A stretch of DNA of 64,000 nucleotides from Micromonospora_I sp040659735 (GCF_040659735.1 NZ_JBFANZ010000015.1:1-64000); one strand, 5' to 3'. Positions 49,971 through 58,581 are shown, numbered from the stretch's first letter. Notes: generated by a model not told the origin, from the sequence alone. Translations and numbers: made by a program.

Positions 49971-50888
49971 CTATACGACCGCGCCGTCGTCCGGGTCGTA
50001 GTCGTCGTCCTTGTCGGGACGGAGCCGCCAGATCAGCGTCACGAAGCCGGCCAGCACGCTGACGAAGCCGATCAGAATGACCAGGCCGCGATCGACCGGC
50101 AGCAGGTCGGGGAAGAAGAAGAGCACGAAGCCCGCGACGATGCCGAGCACGCCCACGGCGGCGTACTTCGACACGCTGGGCAGCGGCGGGGGCGGAGGCG
50201 GGGTGTAGCCCTCGTCGTCGTCCGGCAGATCCGCGCCGAAGGTGTCCAGACCGTCCAGAAGCGACGGCTCGTCACGGCGACGGCCGACGGAGATGCCGGA
50301 GATGTCGCCCGCGTACGGGAGTCGGTGCGGCTCGCCCGGTACGTCGGTTTTCCGCTCTGGCGTGCGTACTCCCGTACCCTCGCCGCCATCGGCGGCCGGT
50401 CGGTCCGGTCCCGGTTCGTCCACCCGGGGGGTCTCCGTGGCGGTGCCCGCCGGATCGAGGTCGCCCCGATCGCCGGCACCGTTGGTGGCCGGGAGGTTCT
50501 CCGAGGCGGGCCACGGGACCGCCGTGGGATCGACCCGGGCGTGGTAGCCCGCGACGATGCTGGCCCACGCCGCATCGACGTCGGGCTCGCGCGTCGGCTC
50601 GGTGGGAAGGGAGGATTCGTCCTCGGTCAACTGCGACAGGTAGCCGCGGGCGGTCTCGAGGTGGGCGCGGTCGACGAAGAGCCGGTCCACCGGTCGGGAC
50701 GGCACCGTCGTCGTACGGGTGATCGGGTTGAGATCGGCGGAGGGCTGCAGATACGCGGCGATGCCACCGGCGGCGAGGACATCCAGCAGATGCTCGCCGA
50801 CGCGCGGGTCTACGTCGCCCACGACGGCGTACTCGCTCGCGTCGAGGCCGTTGTCGCGCCGACCCCGACGTGCGCCGCCCGCTGACAC
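49971..50888 (-). CDS. Membrane protein with cytoplasmic N-terminal domain, unknown function
   Basis: 305 residues. An N-terminal domain of about 75 residues (YAVVGDVDPRVGEHLLDVLA, AAYLQPSADLN) resembles DUF2007-like signal-transducing folds. A disordered charged middle and a Pro run follow, then two membrane segments at the C-terminus (YAAVGVLGIVAGFVLFFF, LVILIGFVSVLAGFVTLIW), ending in an acidic tail. GTG 50888 has GAGGAG 8 nt upstream. Function unknown; divergent from plsC. Confidence 0.75.
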   Translation of the reverse strand: MSAGGARRGRRDNGLDASEYAVVGDVDPRVGEHLLDVLAAGGIAAYLQPSADLNPITRTTTVPSRPVDRLFVDRAHLETARGYLSQLTEDESSLPTEPTREPDVDAAWASIVAGYHARVDPTAVPWPASENLPATNGAGDRGDLDPAGTATETPRVDEPGPDRPAADGGEGTGVRTPERKTDVPGEPHRLPYAGDISGISVGRRRDEPSLLDGLDTFGADLPDDDEGYTPPPPPPLPSVSKYAAVGVLGIVAGFVLFFFPDLLPVDRGLVILIGFVSVLAGFVTLIWRLRPDKDDDYDPDDGAVV

Positions 50889-51028
50889 CCGACACACTCC
50901 TCACCGGCGCGCCCGAGCGCCCGATCCCGATCCGGCGACGCGTCCCCAGGTGCGCGCGCCGTGCACTGAATCGTGACACGGCGGCCGCTGGTTGCGGGAG
51001 TGCGTTGTGGCGCGGCGTACCTGCTTCG

Positions 51029-51034
51029 TAGGCT
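51029..51034 (+). promoter_or_regulatory. Candidate -10 TAGGCT upstream of plsC
   Basis: TAGGCT fits TAnnnT about 70 nt before GTG 51101; the AAAGGA ribosome binding site near 51087 follows. Confidence 0.4.
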
Positions 51035-51100
51035 CATTGCCGACAGTTCCGCGTACGCGACCGACGTGGGGAAGCGCGGAACATCTCGGAAAGGACACCG

Positions 51101-51817
51101 GTGCTGTACTGGCTGCTCAAGTACATCATCCTCGGCCCTGCGCTGAAGTTGATCTTTCGACCGCAGGTTGAGGGGAGGGAGCACGTCCCGGATTCGGGTC
51201 CGGCCATCCTCGCCAGCAACCACCTCTCCTTCTCCGACTCGATCTTCATGCCGCTCATGGTGAAGCGAAAGGTGACCTTCGTCGCAAAGGCGGAGTACTT
51301 CACCGGCAAGGGGATCAAAGGCTGGCTCATCAAGCAGTTCTTCGTCGGCACCGGCACGATTCCGGTGGACCGTTCCGGCGGCCGGGCGGCGCAGGCAGCG
51401 CTCGACACGCAGCTGCGGGTGCTGCGCGGCGGCAACCTCGCCGGCATCTATCCGGAAGGCACCCGCTCGCCGGACGGGCGGCTCTACCGCGGCAAGACGG
51501 GCGTGGCCCGGCTGGCGTTGGAGAGCGGCGCCCCGGTCATTCCGGTGGTGATGCTCAACGCCGACGAGATCCAGCCGCCCGGCGCGCTCATCCCGAAGAT
51601 CAAGCGGGTGAAGATCCGCTTCGGTGCTCCGCTGGACTTCTCCCGCTACGCCGGGATGTCCGGTGACCGCTTCGTCGAGCGGGCGGTCACCGACGAGATC
51701 ATGTACGACCTGATGGAGCTCTCCGGGCGGGAATACGTGGACATGTACGCCCAGAAGGCGAAGGCGCAGGCGGTGGTCCCCGCGCAGGCCGAGCCCCGCG
51801 AGAGCGTCGCAGCCTGA
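51101..51817 (+). CDS. 1-acylglycerol-3-phosphate acyltransferase-like (PlsC family)
   Basis: 238 residues. Acyltransferase motif I ASNHLSFSDS (His-x4-Asp), motif III YPEGTRSPDG, and GTIPVDRSGG near motif II. It transfers an acyl chain to lysophosphatidic acid or a related lipid at the membrane; FRPQVEGREHVPD is typical. A homologue is found near pimB and the acyl-CoA ligase in mycobacteria. GTG 51101 has AAAGGA upstream. The TGA stop sits in an inverted repeat with the stop of the converging cyclase gene. Confidence 0.88.
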   Translation: MLYWLLKYIILGPALKLIFRPQVEGREHVPDSGPAILASNHLSFSDSIFMPLMVKRKVTFVAKAEYFTGKGIKGWLIKQFFVGTGTIPVDRSGGRAAQAALDTQLRVLRGGNLAGIYPEGTRSPDGRLYRGKTGVARLALESGAPVIPVVMLNADEIQPPGALIPKIKRVKIRFGAPLDFSRYAGMSGDRFVERAVTDEIMYDLMELSGREYVDMYAQKAKAQAVVPAQAEPRESVAA

Positions 51818-51857
51818 CCCCCGCCCCCGTCGATCAAGGAGGGCCGACCGGGGGTCA
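51815..51857. terminator. Inverted repeat joining two converging stop codons, with a half repeat arm
   Basis: TGACCCCC (51815-51822) and GGGGGTCA (51850-51857) pair; TGA is the plsC stop, TCA the complement of the cyclase stop. The loop contains CCCCGTCGATCAAGGA (51825-51840), a single arm of the 58-bp dispersed element. Confidence 0.5.
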
Positions 51858-54800
51858 GGAGGCGAGGGTGGGGGACCAGTCGGCTCCGGGATTCGCTGTG
51901 CCGGGGGGATCGGTCAGCAGCAGCAGGCCGGGGGCCTGGTTGCGCAGCGCGAAGGTGCGGACCTCCGCCAACGCCACCTCCGCCGCGCTCCGGTCGTCCG
52001 CCCGTTCCAGCTCGCCCGCCGCCAGCGCCAGCGCCAGCATCCGGTCCGTGGTGTCCGGAATCTGGGCGTAGATCTCCGCGGCGGCCAGATGGAGCTGCCC
52101 GGCCCGCGCGTGGTCCCCCTCGGCGGCCACGACGGCCGCGCTGACCGTCCGTAGCGCCGCCTCCGCCCAGGGCGTGCGGTGGCCGACCCCGTCGAGCATC
52201 CCGCGCACCTGCCCGGCCGCGTCCCGTCCGGCGAGTGCGGCGGCGTACGCGGCCGCGGCGATCCACTCTCCGCTGGCGAGCGCCGGCACCGCCGACCATG
52301 TCCCGGCCAGCTCGTCGAGAAGCTCGGTCGCGTCCTTGTGCCGCCCCTGCAGCGCGCGGCACAGCGCGCCCAGGCCGAGGGTGGTCCAGTGCAGGCGGTG
52401 GAAGCCGCTGCGCCGGGCGGTTTCGAGCGCGTCGGTGACGTCGTCGCCGGGGGCGTCCACCGGCTCGGAGAGCGGCCGCGGCAGGCCCGCGCCGGAGGGC
52501 GTGACCGCCTCCTTCCCGCCCGGTACCGGCTCGCCCCGCAGCACCCGCAGGCAGGAGCGCAGGCCGCGGACCTGCATGTCCCAGCGCCCGGTCGGGGTGT
52601 CGACGAAGGCGTCGGCGGCGGTGAGCAGCTTGTCGAACTCGCCGGCGAAGTAGGCCCGCATCGCCTCCCCGGAGTATCCGGTCGCCAAGGTATGTCCACC
52701 GTGGACGCTGTCGGAGCCGTCCGTCAGCAGCTGGTCCGAGCGGAGCCAGTCGCCTTCCTCGCGGATCGCGTACGCCAGGTTCTGGATCGCGCGGGGCAGC
52801 GCGAGCAGTTGGTGGCGGCGGCAGAACTCGGTGGCGGAGTGCAGCTCGTCCAGCCCCACCCGGTCGCCGGCCTGGTAACGCGCCGCCGCCATCGTGATCC
52901 GCGCGTTGGTGCGCGCCTCGATCAGCCCCAGCCGCTCGGCGATGTCCGCGGCGATGCCGGCCGCGTTGATCGCCGCGTCGCGCTCGTAGTTGAGCATGTG
53001 CAGCCGGCCCAGTTCGGCGTAGGCGTCGGCCTTCTCCGCCGTGTCCGGCAGCGCCTCGAAGAGGGCGACCGCCCGGTCCAGGCACGACAGCGCGGCGTCC
53101 CGGTCGGCGCGCAGCCAGGCGGCCTTGCCGAGCAGGGTCCAGGCGCGGGCGGCACACGCCCGGTCGCCGAGGGCGTGGAGACGGTCGGCGAGCGCGGTCA
53201 ACTGCTCGGTGCCGCCACCGGAGAGGAAGCCGGTGCCGTCCCGGTAGAACGAGATCTCCGTGCTGAGCAGCTCAAGCTGAAGCCGGCCGACCGGGTCGGT
53301 GTCGTCGGCGAGCGCAAGGGCGCGACCGGCGTGACTGGCCGCGGCGTCCAGCACGTGCAACGAGTACGCCCGGCGCGCCGCCCGGTGCAGCGCTTCGCGC
53401 GCCGCCGGGGCGTACCGGTCGGTGTCGACCCCCAACGTGCGGGCGATCTCGTGTGCGGCCCACCGGTGGTGGGCGAGCACCTCCGCCAGGTCGGTGTCCC
53501 GGGTGCGGGAGAGCCCGTCGAGCCAGTCGGCGGTCCGCTCGTGCCGGGCCACCCGCTCGGTGCGGGGGAGCCGTTGGTAACAGACGTCGCGGACCAGGAC
53601 GTGGCGGAAGCGCAGCTCGGACTGCCCGGCCATGGTGGACGTGGGCTGCTCGTGCACGAAGTCGCGCTGCTCCAGCCGCCGCAGTGCGCGTTCGACCGTC
53701 TCGACGGGCCGGCCGAGGGCGGCGGCGACCGCCCCGGGCCAGAACTGCATGCCGACCACGGAGGCGGCCAGCAGAACCGTACGGTCCTGCGCGTCGAGCA
53801 GGTCGACCCGGTTGGCGATGACGGCGTGGACGCTGTCCGGCATCGGCAGGTTCTGGCTCTTCTCCAGCGACCATCCCCGCCCGGACTGCTGCAGTGCCCC
53901 CTGCTCGATGAGCATCCGGACGTATTCGTGGGCGTAGAGCGGGTTGCCGTCGGCGACCTCGACGAGCGGGCTGAGCAGATCGGCGGAGAACGCGGCCTGG
54001 CCGAACATGTGCGCGTAGAGCGAGGCGATGCCGGTGTTGCGCAGCGGCGGCAGGGTGATCGTCAGCGAACCGGCGATCGACCCCGCCCAGCTCGGATCCC
54101 GGTCGACCAGCTCCGGCCGGGCGGTGCAGAGCAGCAGCAACGGCACGTCCCGCGCGGAGCCGCCGAGCAGGTCGATGAAGCGCAACATCGTGTCGTCGGC
54201 CCAGTGCAGGTCCTCGAAGACCAGCACGGTCGGCTTGCGGGCGGCGAGCGCGACGAGGAACCGCCGCCACGCGGACTCGGTCTCCTCGGCGGGGAGCTTC
54301 GGACCGGAGAGCCCGACCAGCGGGCGCAGCGCGTCGGTCAGCCGGTCGGCCTCCAGGGGATCGACCAGTTCGGCGACCGCCGACTCGAGCCGTTGGGCGG
54401 CCGAGCCGGCGGTGTCGGTGTCGAGAATGCCCGCCTCGGCCTTGACGATGTCGGCGAGCGCGGCGAACGTGACGTTCTCCCCGAACGGAGGGCAGCGCCC
54501 GGTGCGCCAGGTCAACGGCTCGTCGATGAGCCGCTCCGCGTGCCGGAACAGCTCACGCACCAGGCGGCTCTTGCCGATCCCGGCCCGGCCCAGCAGCGTC
54601 ACCACCTGCGGCAGCTGATCACGCATCGACCGGTGCAGCGCGTTGACCAGCAACCCCAGCTCGTGTTCGCGGTCGACCAGCGGGGTGACGTCGGGCTCGC
54701 GGTCGGGCTGCTGGCGCTGCACAGGCGCGAGCGCCAGCCACACCTCGGTGGGGGAGGAGCGCCCGCGGAGCGTGACGGCCGGCTGCTCCTCGTACTGGAT

Positions 54801-55658
54801 CCCGGTCTTGGTCAGCGCGTAGCTGTTGCCGCAGACCAGTACCCCGCCGGGCGGCGCCACCGACTGTATCCGCGAGGCGGTGTTGACCACGTCGCCGGCG
54901 ACGATCGCCTGCCCCCCGTCACGCGCCGCGGCCACGTCGACGAGCGCCTCGCCGGTGGCCACGCCGACCCGGAACCGCAGGCTGGCCCGTGCGCCCCCGC
55001 GCTGCTGTCCGGCCGGCCGGGCGTCCTGCGCGGGAGCGAACCGGGCGAGTACCCGCTGCAGCTCCAAACCGGCCCGTACGCACCGCAGCGCGTCGGTCTC
55101 GGTGGCGACCGGGGCGCCGAAGAGCGCCATCACCGCGTCGCCGATGTACTTCTCCACCACGCCGCCGTACTGCCCGACCACGCGCCGGGCGGCGGAGAAG
55201 AAGCCGGTCTGCATGGCCCGGACCAGCTCCGGATCGGACTGCTCGACGTAGGGGGTGAAGTCGATGAGATCGACAAAGAGGACACTCACCCGACGCCGGT
55301 CCTCCAGGGTGCCCGAGGCCGGTCGCGCCCCGTCCGCCACCGGGGCGCCGCAGGACGTGCAGAAGGCGGCGTCCGAGGGGAGCGGGTGGCCGCAGTGTTG
55401 GCAGGCGGACGCCAACTCCGCACCGCAGCCACCGCAGAAACGGTCCTCGTCGGCAGCGGTCCGGCCACACCGGGCGCATGGGGCGGGAATGCCGGCCTCC
55501 TGGCATGTCTCGGTCGGTCGGGATCGCGCACGGCGACCGTCGGGCCGCCAGTGCCGAGTATCGCGGGCGGACGCTCTGTCGTGAACCCGGCTGTTGGTTA
55601 ATGGACAGTGCCCGTCCAGGGTGGTGCGGGCTACAGTCGGGCAGCCGTTGGTCACCAC
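51855..55658 (-). CDS. Adenylate/guanylate cyclase-AAA ATPase-TPR regulatory protein
   Basis: 1267 residues. Domains in order: two zinc ribbons (about 60-110: CARCGR, CGGCGAEL, CQHCGHPLP, CTSCGAPV), a class III nucleotide cyclase (about 120-300: SVLFVDLIDFTPYVEQSDPE, YIGDAVMALFGAPVATE, RVGVATGEALVD, VAGDVVNTASRIQ), an AAA/STAND ATPase (LLGRAGIGKSRLVREL, VLVFEDLHWADDTM), then a long TPR-like helical C-terminus. Such proteins make cAMP and respond to proteins or ATP. The start (GTG 55658 or 55655) is poorly supported: no later start codon precedes the zinc ribbon. Confidence 0.85.
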   Translation of the reverse strand: MVTNGCPTVARTTLDGHCPLTNSRVHDRASARDTRHWRPDGRRARSRPTETCQEAGIPAPCARCGRTAADEDRFCGGCGAELASACQHCGHPLPSDAAFCTSCGAPVADGARPASGTLEDRRRVSVLFVDLIDFTPYVEQSDPELVRAMQTGFFSAARRVVGQYGGVVEKYIGDAVMALFGAPVATETDALRCVRAGLELQRVLARFAPAQDARPAGQQRGGARASLRFRVGVATGEALVDVAAARDGGQAIVAGDVVNTASRIQSVAPPGGVLVCGNSYALTKTGIQYEEQPAVTLRGRSSPTEVWLALAPVQRQQPDREPDVTPLVDREHELGLLVNALHRSMRDQLPQVVTLLGRAGIGKSRLVRELFRHAERLIDEPLTWRTGRCPPFGENVTFAALADIVKAEAGILDTDTAGSAAQRLESAVAELVDPLEADRLTDALRPLVGLSGPKLPAEETESAWRRFLVALAARKPTVLVFEDLHWADDTMLRFIDLLGGSARDVPLLLLCTARPELVDRDPSWAGSIAGSLTITLPPLRNTGIASLYAHMFGQAAFSADLLSPLVEVADGNPLYAHEYVRMLIEQGALQQSGRGWSLEKSQNLPMPDSVHAVIANRVDLLDAQDRTVLLAASVVGMQFWPGAVAAALGRPVETVERALRRLEQRDFVHEQPTSTMAGQSELRFRHVLVRDVCYQRLPRTERVARHERTADWLDGLSRTRDTDLAEVLAHHRWAAHEIARTLGVDTDRYAPAAREALHRAARRAYSLHVLDAAASHAGRALALADDTDPVGRLQLELLSTEISFYRDGTGFLSGGGTEQLTALADRLHALGDRACAARAWTLLGKAAWLRADRDAALSCLDRAVALFEALPDTAEKADAYAELGRLHMLNYERDAAINAAGIAADIAERLGLIEARTNARITMAAARYQAGDRVGLDELHSATEFCRRHQLLALPRAIQNLAYAIREEGDWLRSDQLLTDGSDSVHGGHTLATGYSGEAMRAYFAGEFDKLLTAADAFVDTPTGRWDMQVRGLRSCLRVLRGEPVPGGKEAVTPSGAGLPRPLSEPVDAPGDDVTDALETARRSGFHRLHWTTLGLGALCRALQGRHKDATELLDELAGTWSAVPALASGEWIAAAAYAAALAGRDAAGQVRGMLDGVGHRTPWAEAALRTVSAAVVAAEGDHARAGQLHLAAAEIYAQIPDTTDRMLALALAAGELERADDRSAAEVALAEVRTFALRNQAPGLLLLTDPPGTANPGADWSPTLAS
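55631..55636 (+). promoter_or_regulatory. -10-like TACAGT within the cyclase 5' end
   Basis: TACAGT lies about 45 nt before ATG 55678 of the WAGPT protein and inside the first codons assigned to the divergent cyclase gene, so the two 5' ends overlap. Confidence 0.35.
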
Positions 55659-55677
55659 TAAAGAGGGAGATACGTCG

Positions 55678-55926
55678 ATGGTTTACGTCCGGCTTGACGC
55701 GGAGTGGACCGATGGCGGAGGCGTTAGCCACGCCGCGGGGGAGATGGTGGACGTGGATGCGGCGACCCTGGCCGATCTCGAGTCCAAGGGCATCGTGCAC
55801 AGCGACGGCACCAACTGGGCCGGCCCGACGGGCGACAATCCGACCGGGGGCAAGGAAGGAATCACCTGGGCGGGGCCGACCACCGACCCGCAGGCCTGGG
55901 CCGGGCCGACCAGCGACCGCCCCTGA
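55678..55926 (+). CDS. Small protein with three WAGPT repeats
   Basis: 82 residues. The N-terminal half (VYVRLDAEWTDGGGVSHAAG, then an acidic VDVDAATLADLES) is followed by three copies of WAGPT starting at residues 47, 64 and 74, each followed by a polar T/S-x-D/N-P-type segment. No signal peptide, cysteine or membrane segment. A strong AGAGGGAGA precedes ATG 55678. Divergent from the cyclase/AAA gene. Function unknown; the repeats look like a peptide-binding or self-assembly motif. Confidence 0.75.
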   Translation: MVYVRLDAEWTDGGGVSHAAGEMVDVDAATLADLESKGIVHSDGTNWAGPTGDNPTGGKEGITWAGPTTDPQAWAGPTSDRP

Positions 55927-55943
55927 CGCGACCGGATCGAATG

Positions 55944-55975
55944 CGGGGCGGGCACGCCGTCGGCGTCCCGCCCCG
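55944..55975. terminator. Hairpin between WAGPT and crp genes
   Basis: CGGGGCGGGCACGCC (55944-55958) pairs with GGCGTCCCGCCCCG (55962-55975) with one bulge, 18 bp after the WAGPT stop and 17 bp before the crp stop; bidirectional. Confidence 0.75.
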
Positions 55976-55991
55976 AACCACGTCTGACGTC

Positions 55992-56684
55992 CTAGCGGTC
56001 GGCCATGCCCGCCCGGCGGCGCAGCGCCGACACGTCCGTGACCACGATCCGCCGCCCCTCGGTACGCAGCCAGCCCCGGCTGGCGAACGAGCCGATCGCC
56101 TGGTTGACGCTCTGCCGCGAGCCGCCGGCCATCTCGGCCAACTGACTCTGGTTGAGCTCGATCGTGATCATCGGCGCCTGGCTCTCCCCGGCCAGCCGGA
56201 CCAGCGTCTTGGCGACCCGACCGGGCAGGTCGAGGAAGACGTGATCGGCGTTCTGCTCGGTGAGCCGGCGGATCAGCCCGCCGAGCGAGCGCATCACCGC
56301 GTCGAGGATGCGCGGGTTGGAGTGCACCAGGTCCATGAAGGCGCCCCGGGAGAGCGCGAGAGCCGTGCAGTCCTCGATCGCCTCCGCCGACGCCGAGCGG
56401 GTGGAGGCGTCCAGCAGCGAGACTTCGCCGAGCACGTCCGGAGGGCGGATCACCGACAGCACCGCGCGCTCGCCGGTCGGCGCGGTGCGGAACACCGCCA
56501 CGGCGCCGCGCTTGAGCACGATGAGGGATTCGCCGGGGTCGTTCTCGACGAACAGCAACTGGCCTTTGCGGTAGGTGCGGGGCACCGCCGCGGCGATCAC
56601 CCGTTGACGCACCTCGGGCTCGAGACCAGCGAACATCTCGACGCCGGTGAGCGCATCACCGGGATCCGGCAGGCGAACCTCCAC
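55992..56684 (-). CDS. Crp/Fnr-family transcriptional regulator
   Basis: 230 residues. The cyclic-nucleotide-binding beta roll is at about 20-125 (KGQLLFVENDPGESLIVLKR, DVLGEVSLLDASTRSASA), and a winged helix at the C-terminus contains ELNQSQLAEMAGGSRQSVNQ, the recognition helix. It matches the CRP-like regulators of actinomycetes. GTG 56684 has GGGGAGGGG about 9 nt upstream. It may link to the neighbouring cyclase gene via cAMP, but no such direct evidence exists. Confidence 0.92.
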   Translation of the reverse strand: MEVRLPDPGDALTGVEMFAGLEPEVRQRVIAAAVPRTYRKGQLLFVENDPGESLIVLKRGAVAVFRTAPTGERAVLSVIRPPDVLGEVSLLDASTRSASAEAIEDCTALALSRGAFMDLVHSNPRILDAVMRSLGGLIRRLTEQNADHVFLDLPGRVAKTLVRLAGESQAPMITIELNQSQLAEMAGGSRQSVNQAIGSFASRGWLRTEGRRIVVTDVSALRRRAGMADR

Positions 56685-57036
56685 GGTCCAACCCCTCCCC
56701 GGTAAGGACCACAGTCCTGCTCCGGACAATTCGTGTCGCCCGGAAGCAGGCGAACTAACAGCAGATACCACTCGTTGAGCGATATCAACATAGATCATGG
56801 CGGGCCTGTCGCGTGCTGTACACCCCCGGAATCATTTCTGTGACAGTCCTGTGCATCGTGCCCCGGCAGACTTCTTTCAGATCCGCCGGTGGGTGGGGGC
56901 CGTACGGGGGCTCGGCGGGTCGGGGCCGCGGGGATGCCGGGCCGGCCGGAGAGGCGTTGAAATCAGCTTCTCTCCGGCCGGTCGCCACTTATCACCGCTA
57001 AAACGGAGCTTTTGCATTATCGCCACGGAGAGCCGC
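56685..57036. other. Intergenic region of about 350 bp between crp and the kinase-like gene
   Basis: Holds the crp promoter region on the minus strand, a 12-bp perfect hairpin at 56942-56981, and an AT-rich segment from about 57000 leading to the kinase. No gene is visible; short open frames lack ribosome binding sites and family resemblance. Confidence 0.5.
56942..56981. other. Strong hairpin upstream of the kinase-like gene
   Basis: CCGGCCGGAGAG (56942-56953) and CTCTCCGGCCGG (56970-56981) form a perfect 12-bp stem with a 16-nt AT-containing loop. It is not followed by a T run. Confidence 0.6.
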
Positions 57037-57042
57037 GTGAGG

Positions 57043-57048
57043 GATAAT
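57043..57048 (+). promoter_or_regulatory. -10-like GATAAT upstream of the kinase-like gene
   Basis: GATAAT is 6 nt before GTG 57055, but an alternative start GTG 57037 with GGAGAG lies upstream of it. Confidence 0.3.
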
Positions 57049-57054
57049 TCCGCA

Positions 57055-57687
57055 GTGGCGTACGACGATGCGCTCCGCAGGGCGCTCCGCACCGGGTGGC
57101 ACTGCGTTCCCGACCGCATCGCGCCCCTCGCCCGCGGCCTGACGTCACTTACCTGGCTGGTCGCCGTCGACGGTGAGGAATACGTCGCCAAACTCGTTCC
57201 GGCCCAGCGGCGTGCCCACTTCGAGGCCGGTCTGGCAGCCGCACACCATCTGCTGACCCGCGGGATCGACGCCGGGGCGCCCGTACGCACGCTCGCCGGC
57301 CGGCTCGTCGTCGACCTCGCCGAGGGGGCGTTGGCGCTGCTGCGCCGGGTGCCCGGCGGGACCGGCCGGACCGGCGTGATCGACTGGGGCTCCGCGGCGA
57401 GCGGCCCGCTGATGTTCGACGTGGCGTCCGCGGTGATGTACGCCGGCGGCCCGGACGTGGCCGGAGACCTGCTCGACGGCTACGCGGCGGCGGGGCCGGT
57501 GCCGCGCGACGAGATCGAAACGACGCTGCCGGTGCTGCTGCGCTTCCGCTGGGCGGCGCAGGCCGACTGGTTCGCCCGTCGCATCCACGAGGCCGACGTG
57601 ACCGGGGTGCGCGACGCCGCCGACAACCTCGCCGGCCTGCACGCCGCCCGCGACGCCCTCGCCCGGATCGCCTGCGTCGAACGCTGA
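57055..57687 (+). pseudogene. Phosphotransferase (APH-like) gene with internal in-frame deletion
   Basis: 210 residues remain in frame. The N-lobe is intact (VAVDGEEYVAKLVPAQRR with the ATP-binding Lys, then GIDAGAPVRTLAGRLV). At about residue 100 the sequence jumps from LLRRVPGG directly to TGRTGVIDWGSAASGP, which normally follows the catalytic loop by about 10-20 residues. The HGDxxxxN loop and about 100 residues are missing. The C-terminal helices (FRWAAQADWFARRI) are kept. It cannot be an active kinase. The start may also be GTG 57037. Confidence 0.7.
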
Positions 57688-57802
57688 TCCTCCTGTGCCG
57701 GGCGCTGATCCGTACGCGCCGGCCGCGCCCTCCGACGCCCGGGTGCGACCACTGACCGCCCCGCCGTCACTCGGCGTCCGCCGATCGGCAAGGATGGCGG
57801 TG

Positions 57803-58303
57803 ATGGTCTACCGCTATTTCTACGACTGTGAGTTCATCGAGGACGGCCGGACCGTCGACCTGGTGTCGATCGGCGTCGTCGACGAGTACGGCCGCGAGTT
57901 CTACGCGGTCTCCACGGAGTTCGACGACTCCCGGGCGATACCGTGGGTGCGTCGCAACGTGCTCGACAAGCTGCCCTCGCCGGCCGACCGGGCGTGGCGG
58001 TCGCGGGAGCGTATCCGCGATGAGCTCTACGAGTTTCTCGTCGAGCCGCTGCGCGGCCGGCCGGGGGAGCAGATCGAGCTGTGGGCCTGGTTCGCGGCGT
58101 ACGACCACGTGGTGCTCGCCCAGCTCTGGGGTGCGATGCCCGCGCTGCCACGGGAGATCCCGCGCTTCACCAAGGAACTGCGCCAGCTCTGGGACGACCG
58201 GGGGCGCCCGCCGCTGCCCGACGCGGAGTCCGGCCGGCACGACGCACTCGTCGACGCCCGCCACAATCTGGCCCGCTGGCACGCCATGCGCACCCGCTCC
58301 TGA
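57803..58303 (+). CDS. 3'-5' exoribonuclease of the RNase AS type
   Basis: 166 residues, DEDDh fold. RYFYDCEFIEDGRTVDLVSI has the first Asp and Glu, WAWFAAYDHVVLAQLWG the third acid, and HDALVDARHNLARW the His and last Asp. It matches the mycobacterial RNase AS (poly(A)-specific). It would act in RNA decay. ATG 57803 has AAGG nine nt upstream; ATG 57794 is an alternative. Confidence 0.9.
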   Translation: MVYRYFYDCEFIEDGRTVDLVSIGVVDEYGREFYAVSTEFDDSRAIPWVRRNVLDKLPSPADRAWRSRERIRDELYEFLVEPLRGRPGEQIELWAWFAAYDHVVLAQLWGAMPALPREIPRFTKELRQLWDDRGRPPLPDAESGRHDALVDARHNLARWHAMRTRS

Positions 58304-58315
58304 CCCCGAGATCCG

Positions 58316-58377
58316 CGTGATCAGGGAACGGCCCGCGTGTGTCGTCGGCGCGCCACGACGTCGGCTCCCTGATCACG
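58316..58377. terminator. Inverted repeat CGTGATCAGGGA downstream of the RNase gene
   Basis: CGTGATCAGGGA (58316-58327) pairs perfectly with TCCCTGATCACG (58366-58377) around a GC-rich loop. Related in style, but not in sequence, to the 58-bp palindromic family. Confidence 0.6.
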
Positions 58378-58581
58378 CCGATCATCGCGCGTGGACCGCG
58401 TTCGCACCGTCGGGTCGCGAGGGAGAGAGATCGTCCAACGTGGTGGCCCGCCGCCTTGCCGGACGACTACAGTGCGCACTGACGGCCCGCCCCGGGCCGG
58501 CAACGACGCCGATGGTCTGACCTGACTGCGTACCTGGGGCTTGAATGGGCTTACCTCGAGTTCCTGGAGGATGAGCAGATC

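Noticed and set aside
52179..55601. Plus-strand 1140-codon open frame opposite the cyclase/AAA gene
   Set aside because: The minus strand carries recognisable zinc-ribbon, cyclase and ATPase motifs; the plus frame shows none.
56812..56860. CRP-like box TGTGACAGTCCTGTGCA near crp
   Set aside because: Only one half matches TGTGA; the second half is not its inverted repeat.
56797..57036. N-terminal extension of the kinase-like gene to 56797
   Set aside because: No similarity to the family, passes through a strong hairpin, and lacks a ribosome site.
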